From NCBI RefSeq assembly GCF_000184705.1, contig NC_014831.1, positions 434,001 to 498,000 of the forward strand: a DNA stretch of 64,000 bases. The letters run 5' to 3'. The notes under the pieces are model-generated. The model ran no database searches and was not told where the DNA came from. It was given only the letters and a program-made list of their open reading frames with translations. This document shows, piece after piece, positions 1 to 9,047 of this stretch. This DNA comes from Thermaerobacter marianensis DSM 12885. Its GTDB lineage: Bacteria; Bacillota; Sulfobacillia; Thermaerobacterales; Thermaerobacteraceae. A program made the position numbers and the translations under genes. How positions within the stretch are numbered: the stretch's first letter is position 1; each line of letters starts with the position of its first letter.

Positions 1-838
1 CAAGCAGCAGGGTCGGCCGCTGGTGATGGTGACGGCTTACGACTATCCCTTCGCCCGCCTGGCCGACGCCGCCGGCGTCGACATGATCCTGGTGGGCGAC
101 TCCCTGGGCAACGTGGTCCTGGGGTACCCGACCACCGTGTCCGTCACCCTCGACGACATGGTCCACCACACCCGGGCCGTCCGCCGCGGGGTCCAGCGGG
201 CCCTGCTGGTGGCGGACATGCCCTTCCTCACCTTCCACCTGTCGGTGGAAGAGGCCTTGCGGGCCGCCGGCCGGCTGGTGCAGGAAGGCGGGGCCGAGGC
301 CGTCAAGCTGGAAGGGGCGGGCCGCGTCGTCGAAGTGGTCGACCGGTTGACGGAGGCCGGCATCCCCGTGGTCGGCCACCTGGGCCTGTTGCCCCAGCGG
401 GTTCACGCCCTGGGCGGCTATCGCGTCCAGGGCCGTGACGAGGAGGAGGCCCGCCGCCTGCTGGACGACGCCGTGGCCCTGGAGCAGGCCGGCTGCTTCG
501 CCCTGGTGCTGGAGATGGTGCCCCGGGAGCTGGCCGCGCTGGTCAGCCGGCGCCTGCGCATCCCCACCATCGGCATCGGCGCCGGCCCCGACTGCGACGG
601 GCAGGTGCTGGTGCTGCACGACCTGCTGGGCCTCACCCAGGGCCGCGTGCCGCGCTTCGCCCGGCGGTACGCCGAGCTGGGGCGACTGGCCCTCGAGGCC
701 CTGCAGCGGTATGCCGCCGACGTGCGCAGCCGCGCCTTCCCGACGGACGAGCACAGCTACCACATGGCCGCCGGCGTGGCGGAACGCCTGCAGGGGCCGG
801 CCGGCGAGGAAGGTGAGGCACCGTACGGGGGTTCCTGA
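1..838 (+). CDS. panB: 3-methyl-2-oxobutanoate hydroxymethyltransferase (5'-truncated)
   Basis: Transfers a hydroxymethyl group from 5,10-methylene-THF to 2-oxoisovalerate, giving ketopantoate, the first committed step of pantothenate and CoA synthesis. The reading frame is open from base 2 (residues KQQGRP before the MVTAYD motif), so the start codon lies upstream of the window and the GTG at 23 is internal. Visible family motifs are [13 protein letters not shown] near the N-end, VGDSLGN, the KLEG segment and the [20 protein letters not shown] block near the C-terminal third. It is followed 40 bases later by panC, the usual partner; panD is not downstream and would have to lie elsewhere. Confidence 0.96.
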   Translation, partial: KQQGRPLVMVTAYDYPFARLADAAGVDMILVGDSLGNVVLGYPTTVSVTLDDMVHHTRAVRRGVQRALLVADMPFLTFHLSVEEALRAAGRLVQEGGAEAVKLEGAGRVVEVVDRLTEAGIPVVGHLGLLPQRVHALGGYRVQGRDEEEARRLLDDAVALEQAGCFALVLEMVPRELAALVSRRLRIPTIGIGAGPDCDGQVLVLHDLLGLTQGRVPRFARRYAELGRLALEALQRYAADVRSRAFPTDEHSYHMAAGVAERLQGPAGEEGEAPYGGS

Positions 839-878
839 CGGCCCGCCACCGGTTCATCCACGGGAAGGAGGCAGGTCC

Positions 879-1763
879 ATGGAACTGGTGCAGGACATCG
901 CCGCGTTGCGGGAGCGCATTGCCCGCTGGCGGCGGGAAGACCCGGACGGCCGCGTGGGGTTCGTCCCCACCATGGGCTATCTCCACGAGGGCCACCTCTC
1001 GCTGATCCGCCGCGCCCGGGCGGAGTGCCGCCGGGTGGTGGTCAGCGTGTTCGTCAACCCGCTGCAGTTCGGCCCCCAGGAGGACTTCGCCCGCTATCCG
1101 CGGGACCTGGAGCGGGACCTGCGCCTGGCCGCCGGCGCCGGCGCCGACCTGCTCTTCCATCCCCCGGTGGAGGCGATGTACCCCCACGGCGACCCGGGCG
1201 TCTTCGTCGACGTGGGCGACCTGGCCCGGCGCTGGGAGGGGGCCCGGCGCCCCGGCCACTTCCGCGGGGTCGTCACCGTGGTGACCAAGCTCTTCCACCT
1301 GGTTCAGCCCGACCGGGCGTACTTCGGGCAGAAGGACGCCCAGCAGGCGGTGATCGTCCGCCGCATGGTGGCCGACCTCAACTTCCCCCTGGAAGTGGTG
1401 GTCTGCCCCACGGTGCGGGAGCCCGACGGCCTGGCCATGAGCTCCCGCAACGTGTACCTGGACGAAGACCAGCGCCGGGCGGCGCCGATCCTCTATCGCG
1501 CCCTGCAGGCGGCCCGCCGGCGCCTGGAAGCCGGTGAGCGCAGCGGGCCCGCCCTGGTCGAAGCGATGGAGGCCGTTCTGGGCGGGCAGCCCCTGATCGA
1601 CCCCGAGTACGCCGCCGTCGTCGATGCCGCCACCTTGGAACCCCTGGAGCGGGTGGAGGGGGAGGTGCTGTTGCTGGTAGCGGCCCGGCTCGGGTCCACC
1701 CGGCTGATCGACAACCTCTGGCTGGTGGTGGAGGGCGACCGCGTCCGGGACCGCTGGACCTGA
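879..1763 (+). CDS. panC: pantothenate synthetase
   Basis: Joins pantoate to beta-alanine with ATP in the cytoplasm, forming pantothenate through a pantoyl-adenylate. The 294-residue length is normal. The nucleotide-binding signature PTMGYLHEGHLSL (HxGH) is near residue 30, FGQKDAQQ is mid-protein and the MSSRN loop is near residue 185. The ATG at 879 is chosen because GGGAAGGAGG sits about 8 bases upstream and the protein then begins at the family's usual point; the frame stays open far upstream only because of GC content. It is probably cotranscribed with panB. Confidence 0.97.
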   Translation: MELVQDIAALRERIARWRREDPDGRVGFVPTMGYLHEGHLSLIRRARAECRRVVVSVFVNPLQFGPQEDFARYPRDLERDLRLAAGAGADLLFHPPVEAMYPHGDPGVFVDVGDLARRWEGARRPGHFRGVVTVVTKLFHLVQPDRAYFGQKDAQQAVIVRRMVADLNFPLEVVVCPTVREPDGLAMSSRNVYLDEDQRRAAPILYRALQAARRRLEAGERSGPALVEAMEAVLGGQPLIDPEYAAVVDAATLEPLERVEGEVLLLVAARLGSTRLIDNLWLVVEGDRVRDRWT

Positions 1764-1817
1764 CGGCCACCGGGGCCCCGCGGCCTGGCGGTGCCCCTGC
1801 CGCTGCCCCTCCTCCTT

Positions 1818-1937
1818 CCCGGCACCACGACCTGCCCGCGCCTCCCGCCCCGTGCCACGGGTCCTCCGCCTGCCCGGCACCACGACCTGCCCGCGCCTCC
1901 CGCCCCCCGCCACGGGCCCTCCTCCTGCCCGGCACCG
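1818..1937. repeat. 55-base tandem repeat, two full copies plus a partial third
   Basis: The string CCCGGCACCACGACCTGCCC starts at 1818 and again at 1873, and its first 10 bases recur at 1928, giving a constant 55-base period. Copies one and two differ at only a few positions over the full unit. The unit is pyrimidine-rich on the plus strand. There is no CRISPR-like spacer diversity, so this is a simple tandem duplication. Confidence 0.8.
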
Positions 1938-2138
1938 CCACCGGCCCGGTGCCGGTACCTCGGGACCTGGTGCGGCCCGGCACCGCCGCGCCGGGCTCCG
2001 CATACGATGCAGCACCACCCGCCCTAGAGGCCGGTTCCCAGAGGCCGGTTCTTCCCGCCACGACCGATCTCCGCCGGCATAGCGATCCCGGGTGCCCCCG
2101 GGCGATCCCAGACGCCCAGGATCTGGATTGTCCCGCCG

Positions 2139-2167
2139 GCATGACGCCCCGGCCGGCCACATACAAC
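2139..2167 (+). promoter_or_regulatory. candidate mother-cell (sigma-E-like) promoter of the yhbH operon
   Basis: GGCATG (about 2138-2143) is followed after 16 bases by CATACAAC (2160-2167). This resembles the B. subtilis sigma-E elements (CATA-type -35, CATACAnT -10). Transcription would start near 2174, about 50 bases before the yhbH ATG. It fits with sigma-E control of prkA and yhbH known in B. subtilis. The match is partial and made by eye. Confidence 0.4.
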
Positions 2168-2225
2168 CGGAAAAACCCCCTCCCTCGCCCGATCGCGCCG
2201 TACATACCGCGAGGGGGTGAGGTCC

Positions 2226-3398
2226 ATGCCGCGGGGCGCGATCGACTGGTCCCTGCACCGCAAGGGGCCCGTCGACCAGGCGCGGCACCAGGAGAAGGTC
2301 CGCGCCGCCATCCGGGAGAACCTGGCCGACCTGATCGCCGACGACTCCTTGCTGACCACCGACGGCCGCCGCGTCGTCAAGGTGCCGGTGCGTTCCCTCC
2401 GGGAATACCGCTTCCGCTTCAGCACCCGGCGCAACCCCCAGGTGGGGCAGGGGCGGGGCGGCAGCCGGAAGGGGGACGTCCTGGCCCGGCAGCCCGGCGA
2501 CCCCGGCGGGCAGGGAGACCCCCACGCTGCCGGCCACGAACCCGGGATGGACTACTACGAGACGGAAGTGACCCTGGACGAGCTGGAGGCCGTCCTCTTC
2601 GAGGAGCTGGAACTGCCCAACCTCCAGCCACGCCGCCAGGCGGTCCTGGATGCGCAGCGGCCGCGGTTTACCGAGATCACCCGGGCCGGGCCCCTGAGCC
2701 GGGCCGACCTGCGCCGGGCCTTGAAGGAAAACCTCAAGCGCCACGCCCGCCAGGGGCAGGCCCGGCTGGGCCCCTTCCACCGCGAGGACCTGCGCTACCG
2801 CAGCTGGCGGGACGACCCCCGGCCCCGGACCCGGGCGGTGGTCATCGCCATGCGGGACGTCTCGGGCAGCATGGGCGAGTCGAAGAAGGCGATGTCCCGC
2901 ACCTTCTTCTTTTGGATGAACCGGTTCCTGGAGAGCCGTTACCGCGACGTGCAGCGGGTCTTCATCACCCACCACACCGAAGCCCAGGAGGTCGACGAGG
3001 AGCGGTTCTTCCACCTGGGGGAGAGCGGCGGCACCCGGGTCTCGTCGGCCTACCGGCTGGCCCTGGAGATCGTGGCGGAGCGATATCCCCCGGCGGACTG
3101 GAACCTCTACGCCGTCCACTTCTCCGACGGCGACAACTGGGGCGAGAGCGACAACGGGCTCTGTGTCCAGCTGGTCCAGGAGCTGGTGGAACAGGCCAGC
3201 CTCTTCGCCTACGGGGAGATCAACGAGAGCGGCTACCGCTCGCCGCTGTGGACGGCCTTCGAGCGGGTGCGGCACCCCCGGTTCGTCCGGGTGAAGATGA
3301 CCCGGCGCGAGGACATCTACCCCGCCCTTAGGGCGATATTCCGGCCGAACCCGGCGGACGGCGCCGCCGGATCGGAGACGGGCGGTGAGGGGCCATGA
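2226..3398 (+). CDS. yhbH: YhbH/DUF444 sporulation and stress protein
   Basis: A DUF444 family protein of 390 residues with a von Willebrand A-like domain in its C-terminal half. The MIDAS-like motif DVSGSMG is near residue 211, preceded by a hydrophobic strand (VVIAM). In B. subtilis YhbH is a mother-cell sporulation protein; in enterics YeaH works with the kinase YeaG. The molecular role is unproven. The ATG at 2226 is chosen over a GTG three codons earlier because it has the strong site GAGGGGGTGAGG just upstream. The stop overlaps the spoVR start by four bases (ATGA), indicating translational coupling. Confidence 0.93.
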   Translation: MPRGAIDWSLHRKGPVDQARHQEKVRAAIRENLADLIADDSLLTTDGRRVVKVPVRSLREYRFRFSTRRNPQVGQGRGGSRKGDVLARQPGDPGGQGDPHAAGHEPGMDYYETEVTLDELEAVLFEELELPNLQPRRQAVLDAQRPRFTEITRAGPLSRADLRRALKENLKRHARQGQARLGPFHREDLRYRSWRDDPRPRTRAVVIAMRDVSGSMGESKKAMSRTFFFWMNRFLESRYRDVQRVFITHHTEAQEVDEERFFHLGESGGTRVSSAYRLALEIVAERYPPADWNLYAVHFSDGDNWGESDNGLCVQLVQELVEQASLFAYGEINESGYRSPLWTAFERVRHPRFVRVKMTRREDIYPALRAIFRPNPADGAAGSETGGEGP

Positions 3399-4657
3399 CC
3401 GTCGCGGGCATCACCGCTGCCGGGCCCGGGGCCGACCGGCTCCTGCCCCACCTGGAGCGGATCTGGGCCGCGGCCCGGGAGCTGGGGTTCGACCCCCTGC
3501 CGATCCACTTCGAGGTGGTGCCGGCGCCGGTGGTCTACGAGGTGGCGGCCTACGGCCTGCCCGGCCGCTTCACCCACTGGAGCCACGGCAAGGCCTACCA
3601 CCTGCTGAAGACCCGGCACGACTACGGCCTGCACCGGGTCTACGAGCTGGTGATCCACGCCGAGCCGTGCCAGGCCTTCCTGCTGGAGAGCAACACCTTT
3701 CTGGAGAACCTGTTCGTCGCCGCCCACGTGGTGGGGCACGCCGACTTCTTCCACCACAACGTCTTCTTCCGCCGGGCCGGCAGGGACATGGCGGACCTGG
3801 CGGCCGTCCACGCCGAGCGGGTGCGCCGGTACGAATACGACCACGGCGTCGAGGCGGTGGAGCGGGTGCTGGACGCGGCCCTGGCCCTGGAGCCCCACAC
3901 CGATCCGTGGCTGCGGGACGCCGACGCGATTCCGCCCCTGCGCCCCGACGAGCCCTGCGAAGACGTGCTGCTGTTCATCCAGCACCACGCGCCGGACCTG
4001 GAGGACTGGGAGCGGGACCTTCTGGCCATGGTGCGGGCGGAGCGGCTCTACTTCTGGCCCCAGGTCCGCACCAAGGTGATGAACGAGGGCTGGGCCTGCA
4101 TCGCCCACACCCGCATCCTGCGCCGCCTCGACCTGTCCGACGGCGACTACACCGAGTTCGCCCGGCTGCACGCGAGCATCCAGGCCGCGTCGCCCTTCGC
4201 CTACAACCCCTATGCCGTCGGCTACCACACCTGGGAGCGGGTGCTGGCCACCCGGGGCTGGGACGAGGCCCGGTTCATCCTGGACACCGAGGACGACGTG
4301 GCCTTCCTCCGCAACCACCTGGACCGGGACGTGGTCGAAGCCTGCAATCTCTACATCTACGCCCGTCAGGGCGACCGCTGGGTGGTGCTGGAGGACGACT
4401 GGGAGAAGGTGCGGGATCTTCTGGTCTTGAGCCGCGTCCGCGGCGGGTTCCCGCTGATCGCGGTGGTCGACGGCAACTACCGGGGGCGCGGGGAACTGCT
4501 GCTGCGCCACATCTTCGACGGCCGGGAGCTGGACCTGGACGAGGCGCGGCAGGCGCTGGCCCACGTGGAGCGCCTGTGGCGCCGGCCCGTCCACCTGGAG
4601 ACGCGGGCCGACGGCCGGGATGTGGTGCTGTCGGTGGCCGCGGGCGACAAGGGGTGA
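3395..4657 (+). CDS. spoVR: SpoVR family protein
   Basis: A soluble protein of 420 residues matching SpoVR/YcgB throughout. It opens with the family's DPLPIHFEVVP segment and then GRFTHWSHGKAYHLLK, with the MNEGWACIAHTRI and conserved HxxWER blocks later. SpoVR is needed for normal spore cortex formation in B. subtilis; its biochemistry is not known. It starts inside the yhbH stop codon and ends six bases before prkA, so the three genes form one tight operon, the arrangement conserved between bacilli and enterobacteria (there with prkA first). Confidence 0.95.
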   Translation: MTVAGITAAGPGADRLLPHLERIWAAARELGFDPLPIHFEVVPAPVVYEVAAYGLPGRFTHWSHGKAYHLLKTRHDYGLHRVYELVIHAEPCQAFLLESNTFLENLFVAAHVVGHADFFHHNVFFRRAGRDMADLAAVHAERVRRYEYDHGVEAVERVLDAALALEPHTDPWLRDADAIPPLRPDEPCEDVLLFIQHHAPDLEDWERDLLAMVRAERLYFWPQVRTKVMNEGWACIAHTRILRRLDLSDGDYTEFARLHASIQAASPFAYNPYAVGYHTWERVLATRGWDEARFILDTEDDVAFLRNHLDRDVVEACNLYIYARQGDRWVVLEDDWEKVRDLLVLSRVRGGFPLIAVVDGNYRGRGELLLRHIFDGRELDLDEARQALAHVERLWRRPVHLETRADGRDVVLSVAAGDKG

Positions 4658-4663
4658 CATCCG

Positions 4664-6583
4664 ATGGGGACGAACCTGCACGAGCTGCTGCGGCGCCACC
4701 GGGAGGACGAAGCCCGCCTGGGCTGGGAGGGGACCTTCGCCGACTACCTGGAGATCGTGCGCCAGCGGCCCCAGGTGGCGCGGCTGAGCCACGCCCGGCT
4801 CTTCGACATGCTGAAGGCGGCGGGGGTGACCGAGGCCCAGGAGGACGGCGACGGCGGGCCGCGGCCGCGGCAGATCCACTTCTTCGACGGGCAGCTGTTC
4901 GGCCTGGAGGAGCCGCTCAACCAGCTGTACGACTACCTGGAGTCGGCGGCGCGGCGGCTGGAGGTGCGCAAGCGCATCCTGCTCCTGATGGGGCCGGTGG
5001 GGGGCGGGAAGTCGACCATCGTCGCCCTGCTCAAGCGGGGCCTGGAGCGGTACACGCGGACGGACGAGGGGGCGGTCTACGCCCTCAAGGGCTGCCCGAT
5101 GCACGAGGAACCGCTGCACCTCATCCCCGAGCCCCTGCGGCCCACGGTGAGCCGGCAGCTGGGGGTGCACATCGAGGGCAGCCTCTGCCCGGTCTGCCGG
5201 TACCGGCTGGAGCACGAGTTCGGCGGCGACGTCGAGCGGTTCCCCGTCCAGCGGATCGTCTTCTCCGAGGCGGGGCGGGTGGGGATCGGCACCTTCACCC
5301 CCTCCGACGAGAAGTCCCAGGACATCGCCGAGCTGGTGGGGTCCATCGACCTCAGCACCGTGGGCGAGTACGGCACCGAGTCCCACCCCCTGGCCTACCG
5401 CTTCGACGGCGAGCTCAACGTGGCGAACCGGGGCTTGATGGAGTTCGTCGAGCTTCTGAAGGCCCAGACGGAGTTCCTGTACGCGTTGCTTACGCTCTCC
5501 CAGGAGCAGTCCATCAAAACCGGCCGGTTCGCCATGATCTACGCCGACGAGGTGGTCATCGGCCACACCAACGAGGCGGAGTACCAGGCCTTCGTCAAGA
5601 ACCAGCGCAACGAGGCCCTGATCGACCGGATGATCCTGATCAAGGTGCCCTACAACCTGCGCCTGTCGGAGGAGGTGAAGATCTACCGCAAGCTTCTGGC
5701 GGAAAGCGACCTCCAGGGCGTGCACATCGCCCCCCACACCCTGGAGGTGGCGGCCATGTTCGCCATCCTGACCCGGCTCGAGCCGCCCAAGCATCCCAAC
5801 CTGACCCTGATGAAGAAGCTGCGGCTCTACGACGGCCAGCCGGTGGAGGGCTTCAGCCCCCGGGACGTGCGGGAGATGCGGGAGGGGGCGGAGCGGGAGG
5901 GGATGACGGGCGTCTCGCCCCGGTACGTGATCAACTGCCTCTCCAGCGCCGTCATCCGGGCGGAGAACAACTGCCTGGGTCCGCTGGCCGCCCTGCGCGC
6001 CCTGCGGGACGGCCTGGATCACCACACGGGGCTCACCAAGGAGCAGCGGGAGCGCTACCTCAACCTGATCCACGAGACCCGGCGCGAGTACGACGAGATC
6101 GCCAAGAACGAGGTGAACCGCGCCTTCGTCTACTCCTTCGAGGAGACGGCGCGCAACCTGTTCAACAACTACCTGGACCACATCGAGGCCTACTGCCACA
6201 AGACCAAGCTGCGCGACCCCATCACCGAGGAGGAGCGGGACCCCGACGAGAAGCTGATGCGGTCCATCGAGGAGCAGATCGGCGTGCCGGAGAGCGCCAA
6301 GAAGGCGTTTCGTGAAGAGATCCTGCTGCGCCTCTCGGCCCTGGCCCGGCGCGGGCAGAAGTTCGACTACACCTCCCACGACCGGCTGCGGGAGGCCCTG
6401 GAGAAGAAGCTGTTCAGCGACCTGCGCAACGTGGTGAAGATCACCACCTCCGCCACCCACCCCGACGAGGAGCAGCTCAAGCGGATCAACCAGGTGGTCC
6501 AGCGGCTCTGCGAGCGGCAGGGGTACTGCCCGGCCTGCGCCAATGAGGTGGTGCGCTACGTGGGCCAGCTCTTGGGCCGGTGA
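4664..6583 (+). CDS. prkA: PrkA family AAA+ serine protein kinase
   Basis: A 639-residue PrkA/YeaG homologue, close to the B. subtilis length of 631. The N-terminal AAA+ part carries the Walker A motif GPVGGGKST near residue 110. A conserved Cys pair follows (LCPVCRYRLE), then the kinase-like C-terminal domain rich in RLSEEVKIYRK and related helices. In B. subtilis PrkA acts in the forespore/mother-cell programme; in E. coli YeaG pairs with YeaH in starvation responses. The ATG at 4664 follows AAGGGGTGACATCCG. It is the last gene of the operon and faces a convergent gene at 6717. Confidence 0.95.
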   Translation: MGTNLHELLRRHREDEARLGWEGTFADYLEIVRQRPQVARLSHARLFDMLKAAGVTEAQEDGDGGPRPRQIHFFDGQLFGLEEPLNQLYDYLESAARRLEVRKRILLLMGPVGGGKSTIVALLKRGLERYTRTDEGAVYALKGCPMHEEPLHLIPEPLRPTVSRQLGVHIEGSLCPVCRYRLEHEFGGDVERFPVQRIVFSEAGRVGIGTFTPSDEKSQDIAELVGSIDLSTVGEYGTESHPLAYRFDGELNVANRGLMEFVELLKAQTEFLYALLTLSQEQSIKTGRFAMIYADEVVIGHTNEAEYQAFVKNQRNEALIDRMILIKVPYNLRLSEEVKIYRKLLAESDLQGVHIAPHTLEVAAMFAILTRLEPPKHPNLTLMKKLRLYDGQPVEGFSPRDVREMREGAEREGMTGVSPRYVINCLSSAVIRAENNCLGPLAALRALRDGLDHHTGLTKEQRERYLNLIHETRREYDEIAKNEVNRAFVYSFEETARNLFNNYLDHIEAYCHKTKLRDPITEEERDPDEKLMRSIEEQIGVPESAKKAFREEILLRLSALARRGQKFDYTSHDRLREALEKKLFSDLRNVVKITTSATHPDEEQLKRINQVVQRLCERQGYCPACANEVVRYVGQLLGR

Positions 6584-6648
6584 GGGAGGCCCGACCCTGG
6601 GGGCGGTAGAGGGAGCTCGCACCGGGGGCCCGGGTGCGGCGAACCCTG

Positions 6649-6740
6649 CCGGGGTGCGGGAGCGCCGCCTGCAACGCCGTGCCGACGGGGCGCCGCCCTT
6701 GCGGGAGCTGCAGATCTTACCGGGGTGCGGGGGCGCCGCC
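6649..6740. repeat. 21-base direct repeat
   Basis: CCGGGGTGCGG plus ten more bases at 6649-6669 recurs at 6720-6740 with one difference (GAGCGCCGCC versus GGGCGCCGCC). The first copy is between the convergent genes and the second includes the last codons of the minus-strand membrane protein. Origin unknown; it could be a small duplication of the gene end. Confidence 0.6.
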
Positions 6741-7367
6741 CCACCGGGACGAACCGGCCGCCGGCCGGCGCCCGCGCCGCCGGGACGCCAGGGTCCAGAT
6801 CAGCGTGCCGGCCAGCAGCGCCCACGCCAGCCGGTCGAGCCAGACGGCCACCGCCGGTGCCCGCAGGTGCAGCACCACCAGGGCGTAGGTCCAGGCAAAG
6901 GACCACACCACGTCGTGGAGGGCGAGGTACGCCAGCAGCGCCGCCAGGGTCCGGTCCCATCGCGGCAGGGTGCACAGCACCCAGAAGGCCTGGGCGAAGC
7001 CCGGCCCCAGCCAGCGCCACGCGGTCAGCACGGCCCATCCGGACGGGCTGCGGGCCAGGCGGTCGACCCGCTCGGCCACCCGCTGCATCGATCCCCACCG
7101 CTGCTGGGCCGCGGCGATGCCGCGCCAGCCCCACCAGCGGCCCAGGCCGAGCACCAGGGCGTGCCCGGCCAGGGTGGCGGCGGCCGCGAGCCCTCCGGCC
7201 ACGAGCCAGCCGGCGTCCGTCTGGGCGGCCCAGGCGGTGAGCAGGGTGAACAGCGCCACCGTGGTCAGCGGGATGCCGATGGAATGGAGGGCGAATCCCG
7301 CCGCCAGCAGGCCGGCCTCGGTCAGCTCGTGCAGCGGGATCGCCAGAAGGCCGCCGTGGGCCGTCAT
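6717..7367 (-). CDS. polytopic membrane protein, DedA/VTT-like
   Basis: A 216-residue integral membrane protein with about four to five hydrophobic segments: residues near 15-40 (GIPLTTVALFTLLTAW), 50-70, 110-135, 140-165 and 175-195. The general layout suggests a small DedA/SNARE-associated-like protein, but the diagnostic DedA motifs are not clear, so the family is tentative. The tail is rich in Arg, Gly and Pro. The ATG at 7367 is set by GGAGGTGG eight bases upstream. It lies downstream of the DUF1657 gene on the same strand. Confidence 0.6.
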   Translation of the reverse strand: MTAHGGLLAIPLHELTEAGLLAAGFALHSIGIPLTTVALFTLLTAWAAQTDAGWLVAGGLAAAATLAGHALVLGLGRWWGWRGIAAAQQRWGSMQRVAERVDRLARSPSGWAVLTAWRWLGPGFAQAFWVLCTLPRWDRTLAALLAYLALHDVVWSFAWTYALVVLHLRAPAVAVWLDRLAWALLAGTLIWTLASRRRGRRPAAGSSRWGGAPAPR

Positions 7368-7675
7368 GGTGGCCACCTCCACCGGCCAGGATACCAGCCC
7401 GCAACGGCAAGCGGGAGCCTGGGCAGGCTCCCGCTTGCCTTCCGCCCCCGTGTGGGTACGGGATGGCGGTGAACCTTCGCACGGCCGGCGTGGAACGGGC
7501 CGTCCGGCCCCGCCGCCCGCAGCGGACCCGCGAACCGGCGGAGACCGTCGGACCCTGGGACGGACCCGGAGCCCGCAGCGGCGACGCGCCCGGGCCCCGT
7601 GGCGGCGCGGGCCGGCCACGGCGACCGCTGGCCTGCACAACCGCCCGCGGTCCGCGGCGGGGTCCGCTTCCGGCG
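7368..7675. other. 308-base gap between two minus-strand genes
   Basis: The gap contains a perfect 15-base stem at 7407-7438 and otherwise very GC-rich sequence. Open frames across it translate to low-complexity Ala/Arg/Pro strings. No gene is supported. Confidence 0.55.
7407..7438 (-). terminator. perfect stem-loop downstream of the DUF1657 gene
   Basis: GCAAGCGGGAGCCTG (7407-7421) pairs perfectly with its complement at 7424-7438 across a two-base loop. It lies 240 bases past the DUF1657 stop and just before the membrane-protein ribosome site. No T-run follows on either strand, so termination may be Rho-assisted, or the stem may protect or attenuate RNA. Confidence 0.5.
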
Positions 7676-7882
7676 TCACTTCTGGCGGTACTGGGGCTCT
7701 TGCTGCTGGATCTGCTGCAGACGCTGCTTCAGGCCGTTGACCGTCTGCTCCATCTGGTTGGCCAGGTTCTGGAACAGCTGCTTGGCCTGCTGGTCCTGGG
7801 TCTCGAGCTGGTAGCTCTTCAGGTCCGCGAGGATGCTCTCCGCGCTCGCCAGCGTCTGCTGCATCTGGCTGCCGACCGTCAC
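7676..7882 (-). CDS. DUF1657 domain protein (spore-associated small protein)
   Basis: A 68-residue Gln-rich helical protein matching DUF1657: TVGSQMQQTLASAESILADLK, then QTLQTQ-like and KQLFQNLANQMEQ segments, ending in a QQQEPQY tail. DUF1657 genes are found in spore-formers, often next to spoVA-type genes; their function is unknown. The GTG at 7882 is preferred because GGGAGGTGAG lies six bases upstream and the family starts at MTVGSQ; an alternative GTG three codons earlier would fall inside that ribosome site. Confidence 0.85.
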   Translation of the reverse strand: MTVGSQMQQTLASAESILADLKSYQLETQDQQAKQLFQNLANQMEQTVNGLKQRLQQIQQQEPQYRQK

Positions 7883-8065
7883 GCGGCTCACCTCCCGGCC
7901 CTAATGTCGGCCCGCCGGGCGGGGGCCATGACCGGCAATGGGTTGTTGTCATGCCGGAGGACAAGCTGCGCTACCATGGAAGGGTCAGGAGAGGACGCGG
8001 CGGGCGGCAGCATCGCCGTCAGACCGCAGCCCGTGGAGGCGTTGGGGAAGGGGGAGGGCTCCCGC

Positions 8066-9025
8066 GTGAAACGCATCGGGCTGTTAACCAGTGGTGGCGA
8101 CGCGCCCGGGATGAACGCGGCCGTGCGCGCGGTGGTGCGGCGCGCGCTGGCCGCGGGCTGCGTGGCCGTGGGCGTGCAGGAAGGCTACGCGGGCCTGATC
8201 GAAGGCTGGATGGAGGAACTGGACCACCGCGCCGTGGGCGACATCATCCACCGCGGCGGGACGATCTTGCGCACCGCGCGCAGCGAGGCGTTCCGCACCC
8301 CGGAGGGCCAGGAGCGGGCCCTCGAGCAGCTCCGGCGCCACGCCATCGACGGGCTGGTGGCCATCGGCGGCGACGGCACGCTGCGCGGCGCCTTGGCCCT
8401 GCACCGGCGAGGGTTCCCCGTGGTGGGCATTCCCGCCACCATCGACAACGACCTGGCCGGCACCGATGTGACCATCGGCTTTGACACCGCGGTCAACACG
8501 GTGCTGGAGGCCATCAACCGGGTGCGGGACACGGCCACCGCCCACGGCCGGACCTTCGTCATCGAGGTCATGGGGCGCCACAGCGGCCAGATCGCCCTGA
8601 TGGCCGGCCTGGCCGGCGGCGCCGAGTCCATCCTGGTGCCGGAGGTACCCTACGACCTGGACGACGTGTGTGCGCGCCTGCTGCGCGGCCGCCAGCGCGG
8701 CAAGCGCCACAGCATCATCGTCGTGGCGGAGGGCGCCGCCCGCGGCTTCGAGGTGGCCCAGGCCATCGAAGCGCGCACGGGCCTGGAGACGCGGGTGACG
8801 GTGCTGGGCCACATCCAGCGCGGCGGCACGCCCTCGGGCCGGGACCGGCTGGTGGCCAGCATCCTGGGGGCGGCGGCGGTGGAGGTGCTGCTTCAGGGGC
8901 AATCGGGCGTGATGGTCGGGGTGCGCGGCGACGGCTGGGTGGCCACGCCCATCGACCAGATCCTGGCCACGCCCCGTCCCCTGCCCGAGGGGTGGATCCA
9001 GCTGGCCGAGGTGCTTGCGCGCTAA
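8066..9025 (+). CDS. pfkA: ATP-dependent 6-phosphofructokinase
   Basis: Phosphorylates fructose 6-phosphate to fructose 1,6-bisphosphate, the committed step of glycolysis. Its 319 residues equal the classical Bacillus enzyme. Motifs are LTSGGDAPGMNA at residue 7, IGGDGTLRGA near 100 (GGDG marks the ATP-dependent type), the catalytic IPATIDNDLAGTD near 125 and EVMGRHSG near 165. The GTG at 8066 is chosen because GGGGGAGGG precedes it and the protein then begins MKRIGLLTSGG. An in-frame ATG at 7976 lacks a ribosome site and adds non-homologous residues. pyk follows after 22 bases. Confidence 0.96.
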   Translation: MKRIGLLTSGGDAPGMNAAVRAVVRRALAAGCVAVGVQEGYAGLIEGWMEELDHRAVGDIIHRGGTILRTARSEAFRTPEGQERALEQLRRHAIDGLVAIGGDGTLRGALALHRRGFPVVGIPATIDNDLAGTDVTIGFDTAVNTVLEAINRVRDTATAHGRTFVIEVMGRHSGQIALMAGLAGGAESILVPEVPYDLDDVCARLLRGRQRGKRHSIIVVAEGAARGFEVAQAIEARTGLETRVTVLGHIQRGGTPSGRDRLVASILGAAAVEVLLQGQSGVMVGVRGDGWVATPIDQILATPRPLPEGWIQLAEVLAR

Positions 9026-9047
9026 CGATGCCGTCGAGGTGATCCCA

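Larger units (their letters stand above)
1764..2225. other. 462-base intergenic region
   Basis: This lies between panC and the yhbH operon. It holds a 55-base tandem repeat, a short imperfect hairpin around 2083-2106 (GATCCCGGG paired with CCCGGGcGATC) and a candidate sporulation-type promoter near 2139-2167. Long open frames cross it on both strands, but they are repetitive Pro/Ala/Arg translations with no family signature. I see no gene here. Confidence 0.6.

Noticed and set aside
1818-1937. Tandem repeat considered as a CRISPR array
   Set aside because: Units abut each other with no unique spacers and only two full copies exist.
3317-6622. A 1101-codon minus-strand frame opposite spoVR and prkA
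   Set aside because: It mirrors codon structure of the plus-strand genes and has no family signature or ribosome site.
7943-7977. TTGTTG/TTGTCA and TACCAT as a pfkA promoter
   Set aside because: The spacers (20 to 23 bases) are too long for a sigma-A promoter, so I do not list it.
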